A stretch of DNA of 64,000 nt from Variovorax sp. PBL-E5 (GCF_901827185.1 NZ_LR594671.1:4428001-4492000), one strand, 5' to 3'. Positions 1-10,236 are shown, numbered from the stretch's first letter. Translations and numbers: made by a program. The notes: generated by a model not told the origin, from the letters alone.

Positions 1-1459
1 CGGCCGTGGTCGCCTGCACCTCGCGCAGGTTGTTGCGCAGCGAATCGAAGGTCTCGCCATAGACCTTGCGCACGTTGAGTTTGATGCCAGGTCGCTTGAG
101 CGCTGCCGCCAGCCGGCCCATGTCGGCCTTGAGCGCGGTGCTGCCGAGCACGGCATACACCTCGCGCAGCAGCTTGCCCTGCACCGAGCGCAAGGCCAGG
201 ATGCGGGTGTTGCTGCCCTCGAACTCCGCCTGTTCCTGCTCGATGCGGGCCCGCATGTGGCGGATGACCGAGACATTCTTGCCGCGCAGCCCCTGGAGCT
301 CCAGCGCCTGTTCGGAGAGGTCGCGCTGGCGCACGTTGAGAATGCGCGCGGCTTCGGTCTGCAAAGCGGTGATCCCGCCATCCACCGCCAGCCGCAGCAT
401 CCGCTCGCGCTTGCCGAGCAGGCCCTGGCCGAGCACCGCTTCCAGCGCGGGAAGGCGGCTTGCCTGCAACAGCGGCACGTCGCGCCGGATCTTGGCCTGC
501 AAGCCCTTCTGGGCGGACACTGGCAGCACCTGCGACAGCGGGACGCCCAGCGTGTCGGCGGCGCCCTGGCGCTGCCGCTGGATCTGCAGTTCGATCTGCG
601 CGGGCGCGCTGAGCGTGTCCCACATGGTGTCGATTTTGTTGAGCACCACGATGCGGGTTTCAGCCGTGGCGTCGGCCTCGGTGACCAGGTGTTCGCGCCA
701 GATGGCGAGATCGGACCGCGTCACGCCGGTGTCGGCGCCCAGGATGAAGACGACCGCGTGCGCCTGCGGAATCAGGCTCACGGTCAGTTCGGGCTCGGCG
801 CCGATCGCGTTCAGGCCCGGGGTGTCCAGGATCACCAGGCCTTGTTCCAGGAGCGGGTGCGGCATGTTGAGCAGCGCATGCCGCCAGCGTGGAATCTCGA
901 CGCGGCCTTCGGCATCGGGCACCGGGCTTTCGCCCGGCTCGTCGTCGCTCCAGAATCCGAGGGCGCGGGCCTCCGCAAGCGGCACCCAGCGAACCTCGGC
1001 CACCTTGCTCATGATCTGCGAAAGCTCCTCGGCGTTCTCTACGTCGATCGGCAGCTCGGTCCAGCGCTCCGGCTCGTCGCGCCAGTGCGCGAGCGAATGC
1101 GGCTCGAGCCGCGTTTCGATGGGCAGCAGGCGAAGACAGGGAAGATAGGCCGCGTCATAGCCCAGTTCGGTCGGGCACATGGTCGTGCGGCCCGCGCTGG
1201 CCGGCATGATGCGGCGGCCGTAGGCAGCGAAGAAGATGGCGTTGATCAGCTCGGACTTGCCGCGCGAGAACTCCGCGACGAAGGCGACCATGACCTTGCT
1301 GCTGCGCATCTGCGATTCGAGGTCGCGCAGCCGTTCGGCAACGGCCTGGTTTAGCAGTTCGTTTTCGTTCAGCCAGCGGGCGAGCCATTTGAGGCGATGC
1401 GCGAAATTGCGCCGCCAGGCGCCGTGCTGGTCGAATTGCTGATTGAAGGATCGTGCCAA
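1..1459 (-). CDS. dynamin family GTPase, partial (C-terminus beyond window)
   Basis: Bacterial dynamin-like large GTPase, expected to bind and remodel membranes. The minus-strand frame is open from a possible TTG start at 1459 to the window edge. Motifs read on the complement: P-loop EFSRGKSELINA, switch II DTPGLN and G4 LNKID, in the correct order. No good ribosome binding site precedes the TTG, and the first in-frame ATG lies inside a segment that looks conserved, so the start is uncertain. It lies downstream of mutM on the same strand with a 71-base gap and may be cotranscribed. The 3' part and stop codon are outside the window. Confidence 0.85.
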   Translation of the reverse strand, partial: MARSFNQQFDQHGAWRRNFAHRLKWLARWLNENELLNQAVAERLRDLESQMRSSKVMVAFVAEFSRGKSELINAIFFAAYGRRIMPASAGRTTMCPTELGYDAAYLPCLRLLPIETRLEPHSLAHWRDEPERWTELPIDVENAEELSQIMSKVAEVRWVPLAEARALGFWSDDEPGESPVPDAEGRVEIPRWRHALLNMPHPLLEQGLVILDTPGLNAIGAEPELTVSLIPQAHAVVFILGADTGVTRSDLAIWREHLVTEADATAETRIVVLNKIDTMWDTLSAPAQIELQIQRQRQGAADTLGVPLSQVLPVSAQKGLQAKIRRDVPLLQASRLPALEAVLGQGLLGKRERMLRLAVDGGITALQTEAARILNVRQRDLSEQALELQGLRGKNVSVIRHMRARIEQEQAEFEGSNTRILALRSVQGKLLREVYAVLGSTALKADMGRLAAALKRPGIKLNVRKVYGETFDSLRNNLREVQATTA

Positions 1460-1530
1460 GGGGAGTGTTGCGGGTGACTTACAAAATATAGCATCGGCAT
1501 GCTGCTCCCAAGCGATCCTCCTTCACGCTT

Positions 1531-2346
1531 TCAGGACTTTTGACAGCTTGGGCAGAAATAAGTGGAGCGCTGCCCCTGGCGTATCTGCCGGATCGGCGTC
1601 GCGCACACGCGGCAGGGCTCCCCGGCCCGCCCGTAGACCGTGGCCTCCAGCTGGAAGTATCCGCTTTGTCCGTCGACGTTCGAGAAGTCGCGCAGCGTGC
1701 TGCCGCCGCGCTCGACGGCGCGGGCCAGGACGTCGCGCACGGCCGCATGCAGGCGCGCGGCCCGCGGCCGGCTGATGCGCGACGCCGACATGGTGGGCCG
1801 GATGCCCGCCAGAAAAAGCGCCTCCGAGGCATAGATGTTGCCCACCCCGACGACGACGACGCCTGCCAGCAGCACCTGCTTGATCGGCGCCCGCCGGCGC
1901 CGCAGGCCCGCATGAAAGGCATCGAAGGCGAAGGCATCGCCGAGCGGTTCCATGCCGAGGCCGCCCAGCAGTTTGACCGCTAGCGGAGCCGCCTCGTCCT
2001 CGGCATAGACCACCGCACCGAAGCGGCGGGGATCGTTCAGGCGCAGGGTGCCGCGGCTGGTCACCAGATCGAAGTGGTCGTGTGTACCCGCCTCGGGCAG
2101 CGCGGCGTCGAAGCGCAAGCTGCCCGACATGCCCAGATGCAGCAGCAACACGCCGACATCGAGATCGACCAGGAGGTATTTGCCGCGCCGGCGCACGGCC
2201 CGCACGGTGCGTCCGACCAGCGCGTCGGGCTCGATGGCCAGCGCCCAGCGCAGCGGCTTGCCCACGCGCACCGCATCGATGCGGCCGCCCGCAATGCGCT
2301 CGGCAAAACCGAGTCGGGTCACTTCAACTTCCGGGAGTTCTGGCAT
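1531..2346 (-). CDS. mutM: formamidopyrimidine-DNA glycosylase (Fpg/MutM)
   Basis: Bifunctional DNA glycosylase/AP lyase that removes 8-oxoguanine and FaPy lesions in base excision repair. The 271-residue protein has the usual family length. It begins MPELPEVE, giving catalytic Pro2 and Glu3, with the conserved Lys56 in RRRGKYLL. The C-terminal zinc finger is intact, with cysteine pairs CRVC (245-248) and CPSC (265-268). It is transcribed divergently from the TPR gene (82 bp between starts). All catalytic elements are visible, so the assignment is firm. Confidence 0.97.
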   Translation of the reverse strand: MPELPEVEVTRLGFAERIAGGRIDAVRVGKPLRWALAIEPDALVGRTVRAVRRRGKYLLVDLDVGVLLLHLGMSGSLRFDAALPEAGTHDHFDLVTSRGTLRLNDPRRFGAVVYAEDEAAPLAVKLLGGLGMEPLGDAFAFDAFHAGLRRRRAPIKQVLLAGVVVVGVGNIYASEALFLAGIRPTMSASRISRPRAARLHAAVRDVLARAVERGGSTLRDFSNVDGQSGYFQLEATVYGRAGEPCRVCATPIRQIRQGQRSTYFCPSCQKS

Positions 2347-2428
2347 GGGGCGAAGGCTGACATGAAAACGCGCCAGGCCGAAGCCCCCGCGCAGTGGTCA
2401 TGCAAAAGGCTTGGATTATTATGGTTCG

Positions 2429-4258
2429 ATGACCCTATCGCCCCGCCGATCCCGCCTCGCGGCGGCCGCGTTTTCTGCCCTGATCGCGATCGCAGCGCAA
2501 GCTCAGACCGATCCGCCGCCACCTGCGGCGCCGACCAGTCCCGCGCCGCTCATCGGGCCCGCGCCCCCGCCTGGTGCGCCTGCGGTTGCCCCTCAAAGCA
2601 ACGACGACAAGACGCCCGCACAGCCTTCGGCCATGACGGCCGAGATGTTTTACGAAGTTCTCGTCGGCGAGTTGACGGCGCGTTCGGGCGAACCGGGCGA
2701 TGGCTTCGCGCTGCTGCTCGACGCGGCGCGCAAGGCGCGCGACGGCAAGCTCTTCCAGCGCGCGGTCGAGGTCGCGCTGCAAGCGCGCTCGGGCGATGCC
2801 GCCCTGACCGCGGTGCGCGCCTGGAAGGAGGCCATTCCCCAATCGCGCGAAGCACGGCGCTTCGAGCTGCAGATTCTGATCGCGTTGAATCGCATCGGCG
2901 AAACGACCGAGCTGCTGCGCGCGGAAGTGGCCGCCACGCCGGAGGTGGAACGCCCCTTCCTGATGGCACTGATCGCACGCAACTATGGACGCGCCACCGA
3001 CAAGAAGCTCGCGGCCTCGGTCGTCGAGCAGGCGCTGTCCGACGATCTCAAGAAGCCTGGGACCGGTGGCGCGGCATGGGCAGCGGTCGGCCGGCTTCGC
3101 CTGGCGGCGGGTGATTCCTCGGGCGCGCTCGAAGCAGCCCGGCAAGGCCAGGAGATGGACCCCTCCTCGGAAGGCCCGGCCTTGCTGGCGCTCGAGCTGA
3201 TCGATCCCGCGCAACCGCTGGCCGAGCCCATCGTGAAGCGCTATCTGGCCAGCCCGAAGGCGCTGCCCGAAATGAGCATGGCCTACGCGCGCGTCCTGGT
3301 CGAGGGACACCGCTATGCCGACGCCAGCGAGACGCTTTCCGCGCTCACCACGAGCCACCCCGAACTGGCCGAACCGTGGCTGCTGCTCGGCAGCCTGCAA
3401 GGCCAGGCCCGCCAGGACGCGGCCGCCGAGGCCTCGCTCAAGCGCTACCTGTCGCTCGCCAGCACGCAGCGCGACCCCGAGGCGCGCGACCGCGGCCAGA
3501 CACAGGCCTATCTGCTGCTGTCCCAGCTGGCCGAGCGGCGCAAGGATTTCACGGCCGCCGACAGCTGGCTCGCGCGCATCGACAACCCGGAGGATCTGTT
3601 CGCTGCGCAGGCGCGCCGAGCGGCGCTGCTGGCGCGTCAGGGCAAGATGCCGCAAGCGCGCGAACTTGTTCGAAGCCTCCCCGAACGCACCCCGGACGAG
3701 AAGAAGCTGAAATTCCAGGCCGAGGTGCAGCTGCTGCGCGACGCCAAGCAGTACCAGGCCGCCTACGACATGCTGGTCCAGGCCGAGCTCGCCACGCCCA
3801 ACGATCCGGACCTGATCTACGACCAGGCGATGATGGCCGAGAAGCTGAACCGCCTCGACGAAATGGAGCGCCTGCTGCGCCGCCTGATCGAACTCAAGCC
3901 GGACAACCAGAACGCCTACAACGCGCTCGGCTATTCCTTCGCCGATCGCAAGGTGCGTCTGGACGAAGCGCGCACGTTGATCCAGAAGGCGGTGCAGCTG
4001 GCGCCCGAGGATCCGTTCATTGCCGACAGCCTCGGCTGGGTCGAATTCCGGCTCGGCAACATGCCCGAAGCCACGCGCATCCTGGAGACCGCCTACAAGA
4101 GCCGGCCCGATCCCGAGATCGGCGCGCACCTGGGCGAAGTCCTGTGGACCGCGGGCGAGCGCGAGCGCGCGATTTCCATCTGGAAGGAAGCATCCCTGGC
4201 GGATGCCAACAACGAGACGTTGCAGGAAACGCTCAAGCGCCTGCGCGTGAAGCCTTGA
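2429..4258 (+). CDS. secreted tetratricopeptide repeat protein
   Basis: A 609-residue protein beginning MTLSPRRSRLAAAAFSAL with a Sec-type signal peptide ending near AQAQT, then a Pro/Ala-rich linker (about 25-65) and an array of helical TPR-like repeats to the C-terminus. The clearest repeats are in the last third (for example NAYNALGYSFADRK and DPFIADSLGWVEFRLG). Probably a periplasmic or outer-membrane-associated scaffold. An in-frame TTG six codons upstream (2411) is less likely than this ATG because the signal peptide fits the ATG. The stop overlaps the lolB start, so the two are probably translationally coupled. The exact function is not known. Confidence 0.88.
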   Translation: MTLSPRRSRLAAAAFSALIAIAAQAQTDPPPPAAPTSPAPLIGPAPPPGAPAVAPQSNDDKTPAQPSAMTAEMFYEVLVGELTARSGEPGDGFALLLDAARKARDGKLFQRAVEVALQARSGDAALTAVRAWKEAIPQSREARRFELQILIALNRIGETTELLRAEVAATPEVERPFLMALIARNYGRATDKKLAASVVEQALSDDLKKPGTGGAAWAAVGRLRLAAGDSSGALEAARQGQEMDPSSEGPALLALELIDPAQPLAEPIVKRYLASPKALPEMSMAYARVLVEGHRYADASETLSALTTSHPELAEPWLLLGSLQGQARQDAAAEASLKRYLSLASTQRDPEARDRGQTQAYLLLSQLAERRKDFTAADSWLARIDNPEDLFAAQARRAALLARQGKMPQARELVRSLPERTPDEKKLKFQAEVQLLRDAKQYQAAYDMLVQAELATPNDPDLIYDQAMMAEKLNRLDEMERLLRRLIELKPDNQNAYNALGYSFADRKVRLDEARTLIQKAVQLAPEDPFIADSLGWVEFRLGNMPEATRILETAYKSRPDPEIGAHLGEVLWTAGERERAISIWKEASLADANNETLQETLKRLRVKP

Positions 4259-4779
4259 GCCTGCCGGCCACCACCGACCTGTCGCGACGCGGTGCCGCGC
4301 TGCTCCTGGGTGGGTTCGTGCTCGCCGCGATCTCCGGCTGTGCCGGTCCTGCAGCCCTGCGCAAGGCCGGCATCAGCGCTGAGGAGGCATGGAGCGGCAG
4401 GCTCTCGCTGCGCGTCGACAGCGAGCCTGCGCAGACCTTCTCCGCGTCTTTCGACCTGCGCGGCGGTCCGCAAGCCGGCGAACTCACACTCACCAACCCG
4501 ATCGGCAGCACCTTGGCCCGGCTCCACTGGGCCCCGGGCGAGGCGCTGCTCGAGAACGGCAGCCAGACGCGGCGTTTCGATTCAGTCGATGCATTGAGCG
4601 CGGCCGCAACCGGCGCGGCGATCCCCGTGGGCGCGCTCTTCGCCTGGCTCGCGGGCCGAAACGAAACGGTGCCCGGCTGGCGTCCGGATCTGTCGCAGGT
4701 GTCGGCCGGGCGCCTTCAGGCCACCCGCGAGTCGCCGCAGCCCCGGGCCGACCTGCGCATCGTGTTCGAGCGCGCATGA
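4255..4779 (+). CDS. lolB: outer membrane lipoprotein insertion protein LolB
   Basis: LolB accepts lipoproteins from LolA and inserts them into the inner leaflet of the outer membrane. The start is a TTG that overlaps the upstream TGA (TTGA). It gives a signal peptide with lipobox AISGC, making Cys29 the lipidated residue. The mature part carries features typical of LolB: WSGRLSLRVD, the LTNPIGSTLARL segment and a RPDLSQ tail. At 174 residues it is shorter than the E. coli protein (about 207). Position between the TPR gene and ispE is the usual betaproteobacterial arrangement. There is no ATG that would keep the signal peptide. Confidence 0.88.
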   Translation: MSLPATTDLSRRGAALLLGGFVLAAISGCAGPAALRKAGISAEEAWSGRLSLRVDSEPAQTFSASFDLRGGPQAGELTLTNPIGSTLARLHWAPGEALLENGSQTRRFDSVDALSAAATGAAIPVGALFAWLAGRNETVPGWRPDLSQVSAGRLQATRESPQPRADLRIVFERA

Positions 4780-5633
4780 ACGCGCTCTACGATCTTCCCG
4801 CGCCGGCCAAGCTCAATCTCTTTCTGCACATCACCGGCCGGCGTGCCGACGGCTACCACCTGCTGCAGTCGGTGTTCATGCTGATCGACTGGTGCGACAC
4901 GCTGCACGTCGAACGACGCAGCGACGGCCTGATCACCCGCGAAGACCTGACGACACCGCTGCCCGCCGACGATCTGATCCTGCGCGCGGCGCGGGCGCTG
5001 CAGTCGGCTTCGCAAACGGCAGCAGGCGCACACATCGGCATCGCCAAGCAAGTTCCGGCACAGGCGGGGATGGGCGGCGGCTCGTCGGATGCGGCCACCT
5101 GCCTTCTCGCCCTGAATCATCTGTGGGGCCTGCATCTGCCGCTATGGAAGCTGGAGCAGATCGGCCTCGCCCTGGGCGCCGACGTGCCTTTCTTCCTGCG
5201 CGGACGCAACGCGTGGGTCGAAGGAATCGGCGAAGAAATCACGCCGATCGCCTTGCCGCCAGGACGCTTCGCCGTGGTCAAGCCGGCCGTCGGTCTCGAC
5301 ACGCGTCTCATTTTTGCAGCGCCTGACCTCCAGCGCGCCACACCCGCTGCTATAATCTCGGGCTTTGCTGCACACAGCGGAGCCGAAGCATCCTTTGGCT
5401 TTGATTTCGGTCATAACGACCTGCAGCCGGTTGCGCAACGGCTTTGCCCGGCAGTCACCGAAGCCATCGAATGGCTCGGTCACCAGGGGCTCGAGGCCCG
5501 CATGACCGGTTCAGGAAGTTCGGTGTTCGCAGCGATGCCGCATGACACGAACCTGGTCGAAGCGCCCTCGGGCTGGCAGGTTCGCAAGTGCAGCAACTTG
5601 GCCGTTCATCCCCTGGTGGGCTGGGCGGTCTAG
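4776..5633 (+). CDS. ispE: 4-diphosphocytidyl-2-C-methyl-D-erythritol kinase
   Basis: GHMP kinase of the non-mevalonate (MEP) isoprenoid pathway; phosphorylates the 2-hydroxyl of CDP-methylerythritol. The protein is 285 residues with N-terminal PAPAKLNLFLHITGRR and ATP-binding motif PAQAGMGGGSSDA (residues 94-106). The ATG overlaps the lolB stop (ATGA), so it is the third member of a tightly coupled operon with the TPR gene and lolB. The 3' third of the gene contains a good extended -10 sequence that may drive the downstream tRNA and prs. Confidence 0.97.
   Translation: MNALYDLPAPAKLNLFLHITGRRADGYHLLQSVFMLIDWCDTLHVERRSDGLITREDLTTPLPADDLILRAARALQSASQTAAGAHIGIAKQVPAQAGMGGGSSDAATCLLALNHLWGLHLPLWKLEQIGLALGADVPFFLRGRNAWVEGIGEEITPIALPPGRFAVVKPAVGLDTRLIFAAPDLQRATPAAIISGFAAHSGAEASFGFDFGHNDLQPVAQRLCPAVTEAIEWLGHQGLEARMTGSGSSVFAAMPHDTNLVEAPSGWQVRKCSNLAVHPLVGWAV
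5348..5356 (+). promoter_or_regulatory. candidate extended -10 promoter inside ispE
   Basis: TGCTATAAT is a consensus TATAAT with a TGn extension, inside the ispE coding region about 350 bases upstream of tRNA-Gln. No good -35 hexamer is seen at 16-18 bp spacing, as can be the case for extended -10 promoters. It would serve tRNA-Gln and prs independently of the lolB-ispE operon. Prediction only. Confidence 0.4.
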
Positions 5634-5674
5634 ACAATCAGGTCGCTTTTTTGCGATCTGGTGCGACATATATC

Positions 5675-5698
5675 GGTTGACGACGCAAGTCGTCGACC
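5675..5698 (+). other. stem-loop with GCAA tetraloop before tRNA-Gln
   Basis: Ten-base stem (GGTTGACGAC / GTCGTCGACC, one G-U pair) closed by a GCAA tetraloop, ending five bases before the mature 5' end of tRNA-Gln. There is no U-tract, so it is not a classic terminator. It could mark the 5' leader for processing or stabilise the transcript. Confidence 0.45.
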
Positions 5699-5703
5699 CG
5701 TGT

Positions 5704-5780
5704 AGGGGAGTCGCCAAGCTGGTTAAGGCACTGGATTTTGATTCCAGCATGCAAAGGTTCGAATCCTTTCTCCCCTGCCA
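5704..5780 (+). tRNA. tRNA-Gln (anticodon UUG)
   Basis: Full cloverleaf with encoded CCA. The acceptor stem AGGGGAG pairs perfectly with CTCCCCT, followed by discriminator G and CCA. The D-arm contains GCCAAGCTGG. The anticodon stem CTGGA/TCCAG encloses loop TTTTGAT, giving anticodon TTG. The T-arm AAAGG/CCTTT encloses TTCGAAT. The body closely matches E. coli tRNA-Gln. It lies between ispE and prs, a common position in beta- and gammaproteobacteria. Confidence 0.97.
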
Positions 5781-5857
5781 AATCTTCATTCGTGAGAATA
5801 TTGGCGGCTCCTTCAAGAGCCATTTCGCATTGCCGGATGCATTTTGCCGGGACGCTC

Positions 5858-6832
5858 ATGCAGGCTCACCACCCTGATTTCATGGTTTTCACCGGCAACG
5901 CCAATCCAGGCCTTGCCGCAGAAATAGCGCAGCATCTGGGCACGTCGCTGGGCGCAGCCCGCGTCGGCCGCTTCTCCGACGGCGAAGTCACCGTCGAGAT
6001 CAACCAGAACGTGCGGGCACGCGACGTGTTCGTGGTCCAGTCGACCTGCGCGCCGACCAACGAAAACCTGATGGAACTGCTCATCATGGTCGACGCGCTC
6101 AAGCGCGCTTCGGCCGAGCGCATCAGTGCCGTCATTCCCTATTACGGCTACGCCCGCCAGGACCGCCGTCCGCGCTCGAGCCGGGTCCCGATCTCGGCCA
6201 AGGTGGTGGCCAACCTGCTCGAAACGGTGGGCGTGGCCCGCGTGCTGACCATGGACCTGCACGCCGACCAGATCCAGGGCTTCTTCGACATCCCGGTCGA
6301 CAACATCTATGCCTCGCCGGTCCTGCTCGGCGACCTGCGCCAGAAAAACTACGAAGACCTGATCGTGGTCTCGCCCGACGTCGGCGGCGTGGTCCGCGCG
6401 CGCGCGCTGGCCAAGCAATTGAACTGCGACCTCGCGATCATCGACAAGCGCCGTCCGCGCGCCAACGTGAGCGAAGTCATGCACGTGATCGGCGAGATCG
6501 ACGGCCGCAACTGCGTGATCATGGACGACATGATCGACACCGCCGGCACGCTGGTCAAAGCCGCCGAAGTCCTCAAGGAGCGCGGCGCCAAGAAGGTGTA
6601 CGCCTACTGCACGCACCCGATCTTCTCGGGTCCCGCCATCGAGCGCATCGCCCAGGGTTCGGCGCTCGACGAGGTGGTCGTCACCAACACCATTCCCCTC
6701 ACCGATGGCGCGGGGGCTTGCACCAAGATTCGCCAACTCTCCGTGGCGCCGCTGATCGCCGAAACGATCCAGCGCATCGCCAAGGGAGAGTCGGTCATGA
6801 GTTTGTTCTCGGATCAGGAAACCCTGTTCTGA
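5858..6832 (+). CDS. prs: ribose-phosphate pyrophosphokinase (PRPP synthetase)
   Basis: Makes PRPP from ribose 5-phosphate and ATP for purine, pyrimidine, histidine, tryptophan and NAD synthesis. The chosen ATG gives 324 residues beginning [17 protein letters not shown]; the next ATG (5882) starts at MVFTGNANP and is the main alternative. Family landmarks: [14 protein letters not shown] segment ([12 protein letters not shown], 96-107), [17 protein letters not shown] (133-149), [13 protein letters not shown] (170-182) and the PRPP-binding loop [13 protein letters not shown] (220-232). It follows tRNA-Gln by 77 bases. Confidence 0.97.
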   Translation: MQAHHPDFMVFTGNANPGLAAEIAQHLGTSLGAARVGRFSDGEVTVEINQNVRARDVFVVQSTCAPTNENLMELLIMVDALKRASAERISAVIPYYGYARQDRRPRSSRVPISAKVVANLLETVGVARVLTMDLHADQIQGFFDIPVDNIYASPVLLGDLRQKNYEDLIVVSPDVGGVVRARALAKQLNCDLAIIDKRRPRANVSEVMHVIGEIDGRNCVIMDDMIDTAGTLVKAAEVLKERGAKKVYAYCTHPIFSGPAIERIAQGSALDEVVVTNTIPLTDGAGACTKIRQLSVAPLIAETIQRIAKGESVMSLFSDQETLF

Positions 6833-6913
6833 GCAAAGAGCCGGGCTCTGTTCGCAGGGCCCATGTCGAAACCGGAGTCGCACTGGTCGCGGTCGACTTC
6901 CACAGGAGCAGTT

Positions 6914-7618
6914 ATGAAATTCGTCGCTTTTGAGCGCGCAAAGCAGGGCACGGGTGCGAGCCGCCGTCTCCGCATCTCGGGCAAGACGCCCGGTATCGTC
7001 TACGGTGGCGAAGGCCAGCCCCAGCTGATCGAGCTCGATCACAACGCGCTGTGGCACGCCCTCAAGAAGGAAGCCTTCCACTCGTCGATCCTCGAAATGG
7101 AACTCGCCGGCGCCACCAGCAAGGTGCTGCTGCGCGACGTGCAATACCACCCCTTCCGCCAGCTCGTGCAGCACATCGACTTCCAGCGCGTCGATGCCCG
7201 CACCCGCATGACCGTCAAGGTGCCGCTGCACTACAAGGGCGAGGAAGAATCGTCGGCCGTCAAGCTCGACCACAACCTCGTGAACCACGTGATGACCGAA
7301 CTCGAGGTGAGCTGCCTGCCGGCCGACCTGCCCGAGTTCATCGAGGTCGACCTGTCCGGCCTCACCAAGAACGCGACGCTGCACGTCAACGACGTCAAGC
7401 TGCCCCGCGGCGTGAAGTTCGTGAGCCACGGCAAGAACAACCCGGTGCTGGTCTCGGCCGTGCCGCCGCTGGTCGCCGAAGAAGCCGATGCCCCTGCCGA
7501 AGGCGCCGCAGCACCCGAAGCCGCTGCCGCACCGGCTGCCGGCAAGGCCGCAGCAGGCAAGGCCGCCGCTCCGGCTGCCAAGACCCCCGCTGCAAAGGCA
7601 CCCGCCGCGAAGAAGTAA
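6914..7618 (+). CDS. rplY: 50S ribosomal protein L25/Ctc
   Basis: Binds 5S rRNA in the large ribosomal subunit. This is the long CTC form: 234 residues, with an N-terminal L25 domain ([20 protein letters not shown]), a central beta domain, and a C-terminal low-complexity tail rich in Ala, Pro and Lys from about residue 190. The start is set by an AGGAG site seven bases upstream of the ATG. It lies between prs and pth, the standard order, and is followed by a strong hairpin terminator. Confidence 0.96.
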   Translation: MKFVAFERAKQGTGASRRLRISGKTPGIVYGGEGQPQLIELDHNALWHALKKEAFHSSILEMELAGATSKVLLRDVQYHPFRQLVQHIDFQRVDARTRMTVKVPLHYKGEEESSAVKLDHNLVNHVMTELEVSCLPADLPEFIEVDLSGLTKNATLHVNDVKLPRGVKFVSHGKNNPVLVSAVPPLVAEEADAPAEGAAAPEAAAAPAAGKAAAGKAAAPAAKTPAAKAPAAKK

Positions 7619-7647
7619 TTCGCCAAGACCCAGCTCAGTCTCTGCCA

Positions 7648-7675
7648 AACGGCCCGCCCACGCGGGCCGTTCCTT
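7648..7675 (+). terminator. intrinsic terminator after rplY
   Basis: Perfect ten-base stem AACGGCCCGC / GCGGGCCGTT with a CCAC loop, followed by the short pyrimidine stretch CCTT. It lies 30 bases past the rplY stop and would end the prs-rplY transcript before pth. Confidence 0.75.
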
Positions 7676-7679
7676 CGTG

Positions 7680-7775
7680 AGGGCCGCCGCGCCCGCCCTG
7701 CGGAAGCGGCCGGCCCGCCCCCGGCAGGGGGGGTTGGCGGCTACACGAAGTGAGCAAGCCTGGGGGCGAGCAACA
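7680..7775. repeat. GC-rich dispersed intergenic repeat
   Basis: The rplY-pth gap is filled by C- and G-run sequence containing CCCCCGGCAGGGGGGG and, on the complement, CACTTCGTGTAGCCGCC. The same CACTTCGTGT...CGC...CCCCCC pattern is found in the opposite orientation at 26120-26200. This type of element is familiar from Comamonadaceae intergenic regions. Its function is unknown. Confidence 0.45.
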
Positions 7776-7777
7776 AT

Positions 7778-8410
7778 ATGATCAAGCTGTTCGTCGGCCT
7801 CGGTAATCCCGGCCCGGAATACGAAGCCACCCGGCACAACGCCGGCTTCTGGTGGGTCGATGCGCTCGCGCGCGATCTGAAGCTCGTGCTGCAACCCGAG
7901 CGCGGCTATCACGGCTTCGTCGCACGGGGCCAGGTCGGCGGCCAAACCGTGTGGCTGCTCGAACCGCAGACCTTCATGAACCTCTCCGGCAAGTCGGTCG
8001 CCGCATTGGCCCGCTTCTACAAGATCGAGCCGCAGGAGATCCTCGTCATCCACGACGAACTCGACGTGGTGCCCGGTGAGGCCAAGCTGAAGCTCGGCGG
8101 CAGCCACGCCGGCCACAACGGCCTGCGCGACATCCATGCGCAACTCGGCACCGGCGACTACTGGCGGCTGCGTCTCGGCATCGGCCATCCGGGCGTGAAA
8201 TCCGAAGTCATCCACTGGGTGCTCAAGAAGCCCTTGAAGGAACAACGCGAAGCGATCGAGAATGCGATCGCCCGCACGCTGCATGCCGTGCCCGCGCTGG
8301 TGGCCGGCGAGATGGACAAGGCGACGATGCTCATCCACACGAGCAAGCCGCCGCGCCCCAAACCGCCGCGGCGCGAGCCCGGCGAAGGCGGGGCACCCGC
8401 TGCGGGTTAG
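7778..8410 (+). CDS. pth: peptidyl-tRNA hydrolase
   Basis: Releases peptides from peptidyl-tRNAs that dropped off ribosomes. It is 210 residues. [21 protein letters not shown] gives Asn10 and catalytic His20, and [10 protein letters not shown] (92-101) gives catalytic Asp93. The [17 protein letters not shown] segment is also typical. The last 25 or so residues ([14 protein letters not shown]...) are a Pro/Arg-rich extension beyond the usual family end. Position after rplY is conserved. Confidence 0.97.
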   Translation: MIKLFVGLGNPGPEYEATRHNAGFWWVDALARDLKLVLQPERGYHGFVARGQVGGQTVWLLEPQTFMNLSGKSVAALARFYKIEPQEILVIHDELDVVPGEAKLKLGGSHAGHNGLRDIHAQLGTGDYWRLRLGIGHPGVKSEVIHWVLKKPLKEQREAIENAIARTLHAVPALVAGEMDKATMLIHTSKPPRPKPPRREPGEGGAPAAG

Positions 8411-8449
8411 CGCAAGCAGAGAAGAGAGAAGAATGGAAAGGGAGAAAAA

Positions 8450-9249
<800 letters not shown>

Positions 9250-9285
9250 TCATTGCGTCTGTCGGGTTATGCTGCGCCCCGGCCC

Positions 9286-10236
9286 ATGAATCTCTTTCTC
9301 TTCAAGCGCTTCGTGACGCTGATCGCCACCCTGATCGGCGCTTCGATCATCGTGTTCCTCGTGCTCGAGATCCTGCCCGGCAATGCGGCGCAGATACTCA
9401 TGGGGCCGGACGCATCGCCCGATGCGGTGGCCGCGCTGGCCGTCAAGCTCGGGCTCGACCAGCCGGCCTGGACCCGCTACTGGCACTGGATCGGCGGCCT
9501 CCTCACCGGCAATCTCGGCGACAGCTACGCCTACAGCTCGCCGGTGCTCGACCTCATCCTCGAACGCCTCGCACTGACCGTGCCGCTCGCGCTGCTCGCG
9601 ATGGTCTTCACCACCGTGCTCGCGCTGCTGGTCGGCGTGACCGCCGCGGCGCGCCACAACAAGCTCGGCGACGTCGGCCTGATGGGCCTGACGCAGATCG
9701 GCATCGCAATCCCGAATTTCTGGTTCGCGATCCTGCTGATCCTGGTCTTTTCGGTGCAGCTCCAGTGGTTCTCGGCCGGTGGCTTCGACGGCTGGGGCGA
9801 CGGCATCTTCGCGGGGCTGAAGGCGCTGCTGCTGCCCGCGCTGTCGCTCGCCGTGGTGCAGGCCGCGATCCTTGCGCGCTTCACGCGCTCGGCGGTGCTC
9901 GAAGTGATGCGCGAGGACTTCGTGCGCACCGCGCGCGCCAAGGGCGTCTCGCAGCGCGCCGTGCTCTGGCGCCACGTGCTGCGCAACGCGCTGATCCCGG
10001 TGATCACCGTGATGGGCATGCAGTTCTCGGAGCTGCTCGCGGGCACCATCGTGGTGGAGAACGTGTTCTACCTGCCCGGCCTCGGCCGGCTGATCTTCCA
10101 GGCCATCAGCAACCGCGACCTGATCGTGGTGCGCAACTGCGTGATGCTGCTGGCCGCGATGGTTGTCATCGTCAACTTTGTCGTCGATGTGCTGTACGCC
10201 GTCATCGACCCCCGCATCAAAGCCAGCGACATATGA
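9286..10236 (+). CDS. ABC transporter permease, OppB/DppB type
   Basis: First membrane subunit of a peptide/nickel/Opp-family (PepT) importer. The 316-residue protein has an N-terminal TM with MNLFLFKRFVTLIATLIG, the family segment ILPGNAAQILMGPDA, about six TM helices and the cytoplasmic EAA-type loop near VRTARAKGVSQRAVLWRHVLRNAL, which contacts the ATPases. It ends in DVLYAVIDPRI, as is usual for OppB. The stop overlaps the next ATG, starting a chain of overlapping genes: permease, permease, ATPase, ATPase, then the binding protein and an amidase. Confidence 0.93.
   Translation: MNLFLFKRFVTLIATLIGASIIVFLVLEILPGNAAQILMGPDASPDAVAALAVKLGLDQPAWTRYWHWIGGLLTGNLGDSYAYSSPVLDLILERLALTVPLALLAMVFTTVLALLVGVTAAARHNKLGDVGLMGLTQIGIAIPNFWFAILLILVFSVQLQWFSAGGFDGWGDGIFAGLKALLLPALSLAVVQAAILARFTRSAVLEVMREDFVRTARAKGVSQRAVLWRHVLRNALIPVITVMGMQFSELLAGTIVVENVFYLPGLGRLIFQAISNRDLIVVRNCVMLLAAMVVIVNFVVDVLYAVIDPRIKASDI

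Noticed and set aside
1155..1388. Short minus-strand frame with an ATG inside the dynamin gene.
   Set aside because: It is in a different frame from the dynamin P-loop sequence, which is continuous from 1459 to the window edge.
5813..8338. Long minus-strand open frame (over 800 codons) opposite prs, rplY and pth.
   Set aside because: All three plus-strand genes are recognised core genes; the antisense translation is low-complexity and Asp/His/Arg-rich, a compositional shadow.
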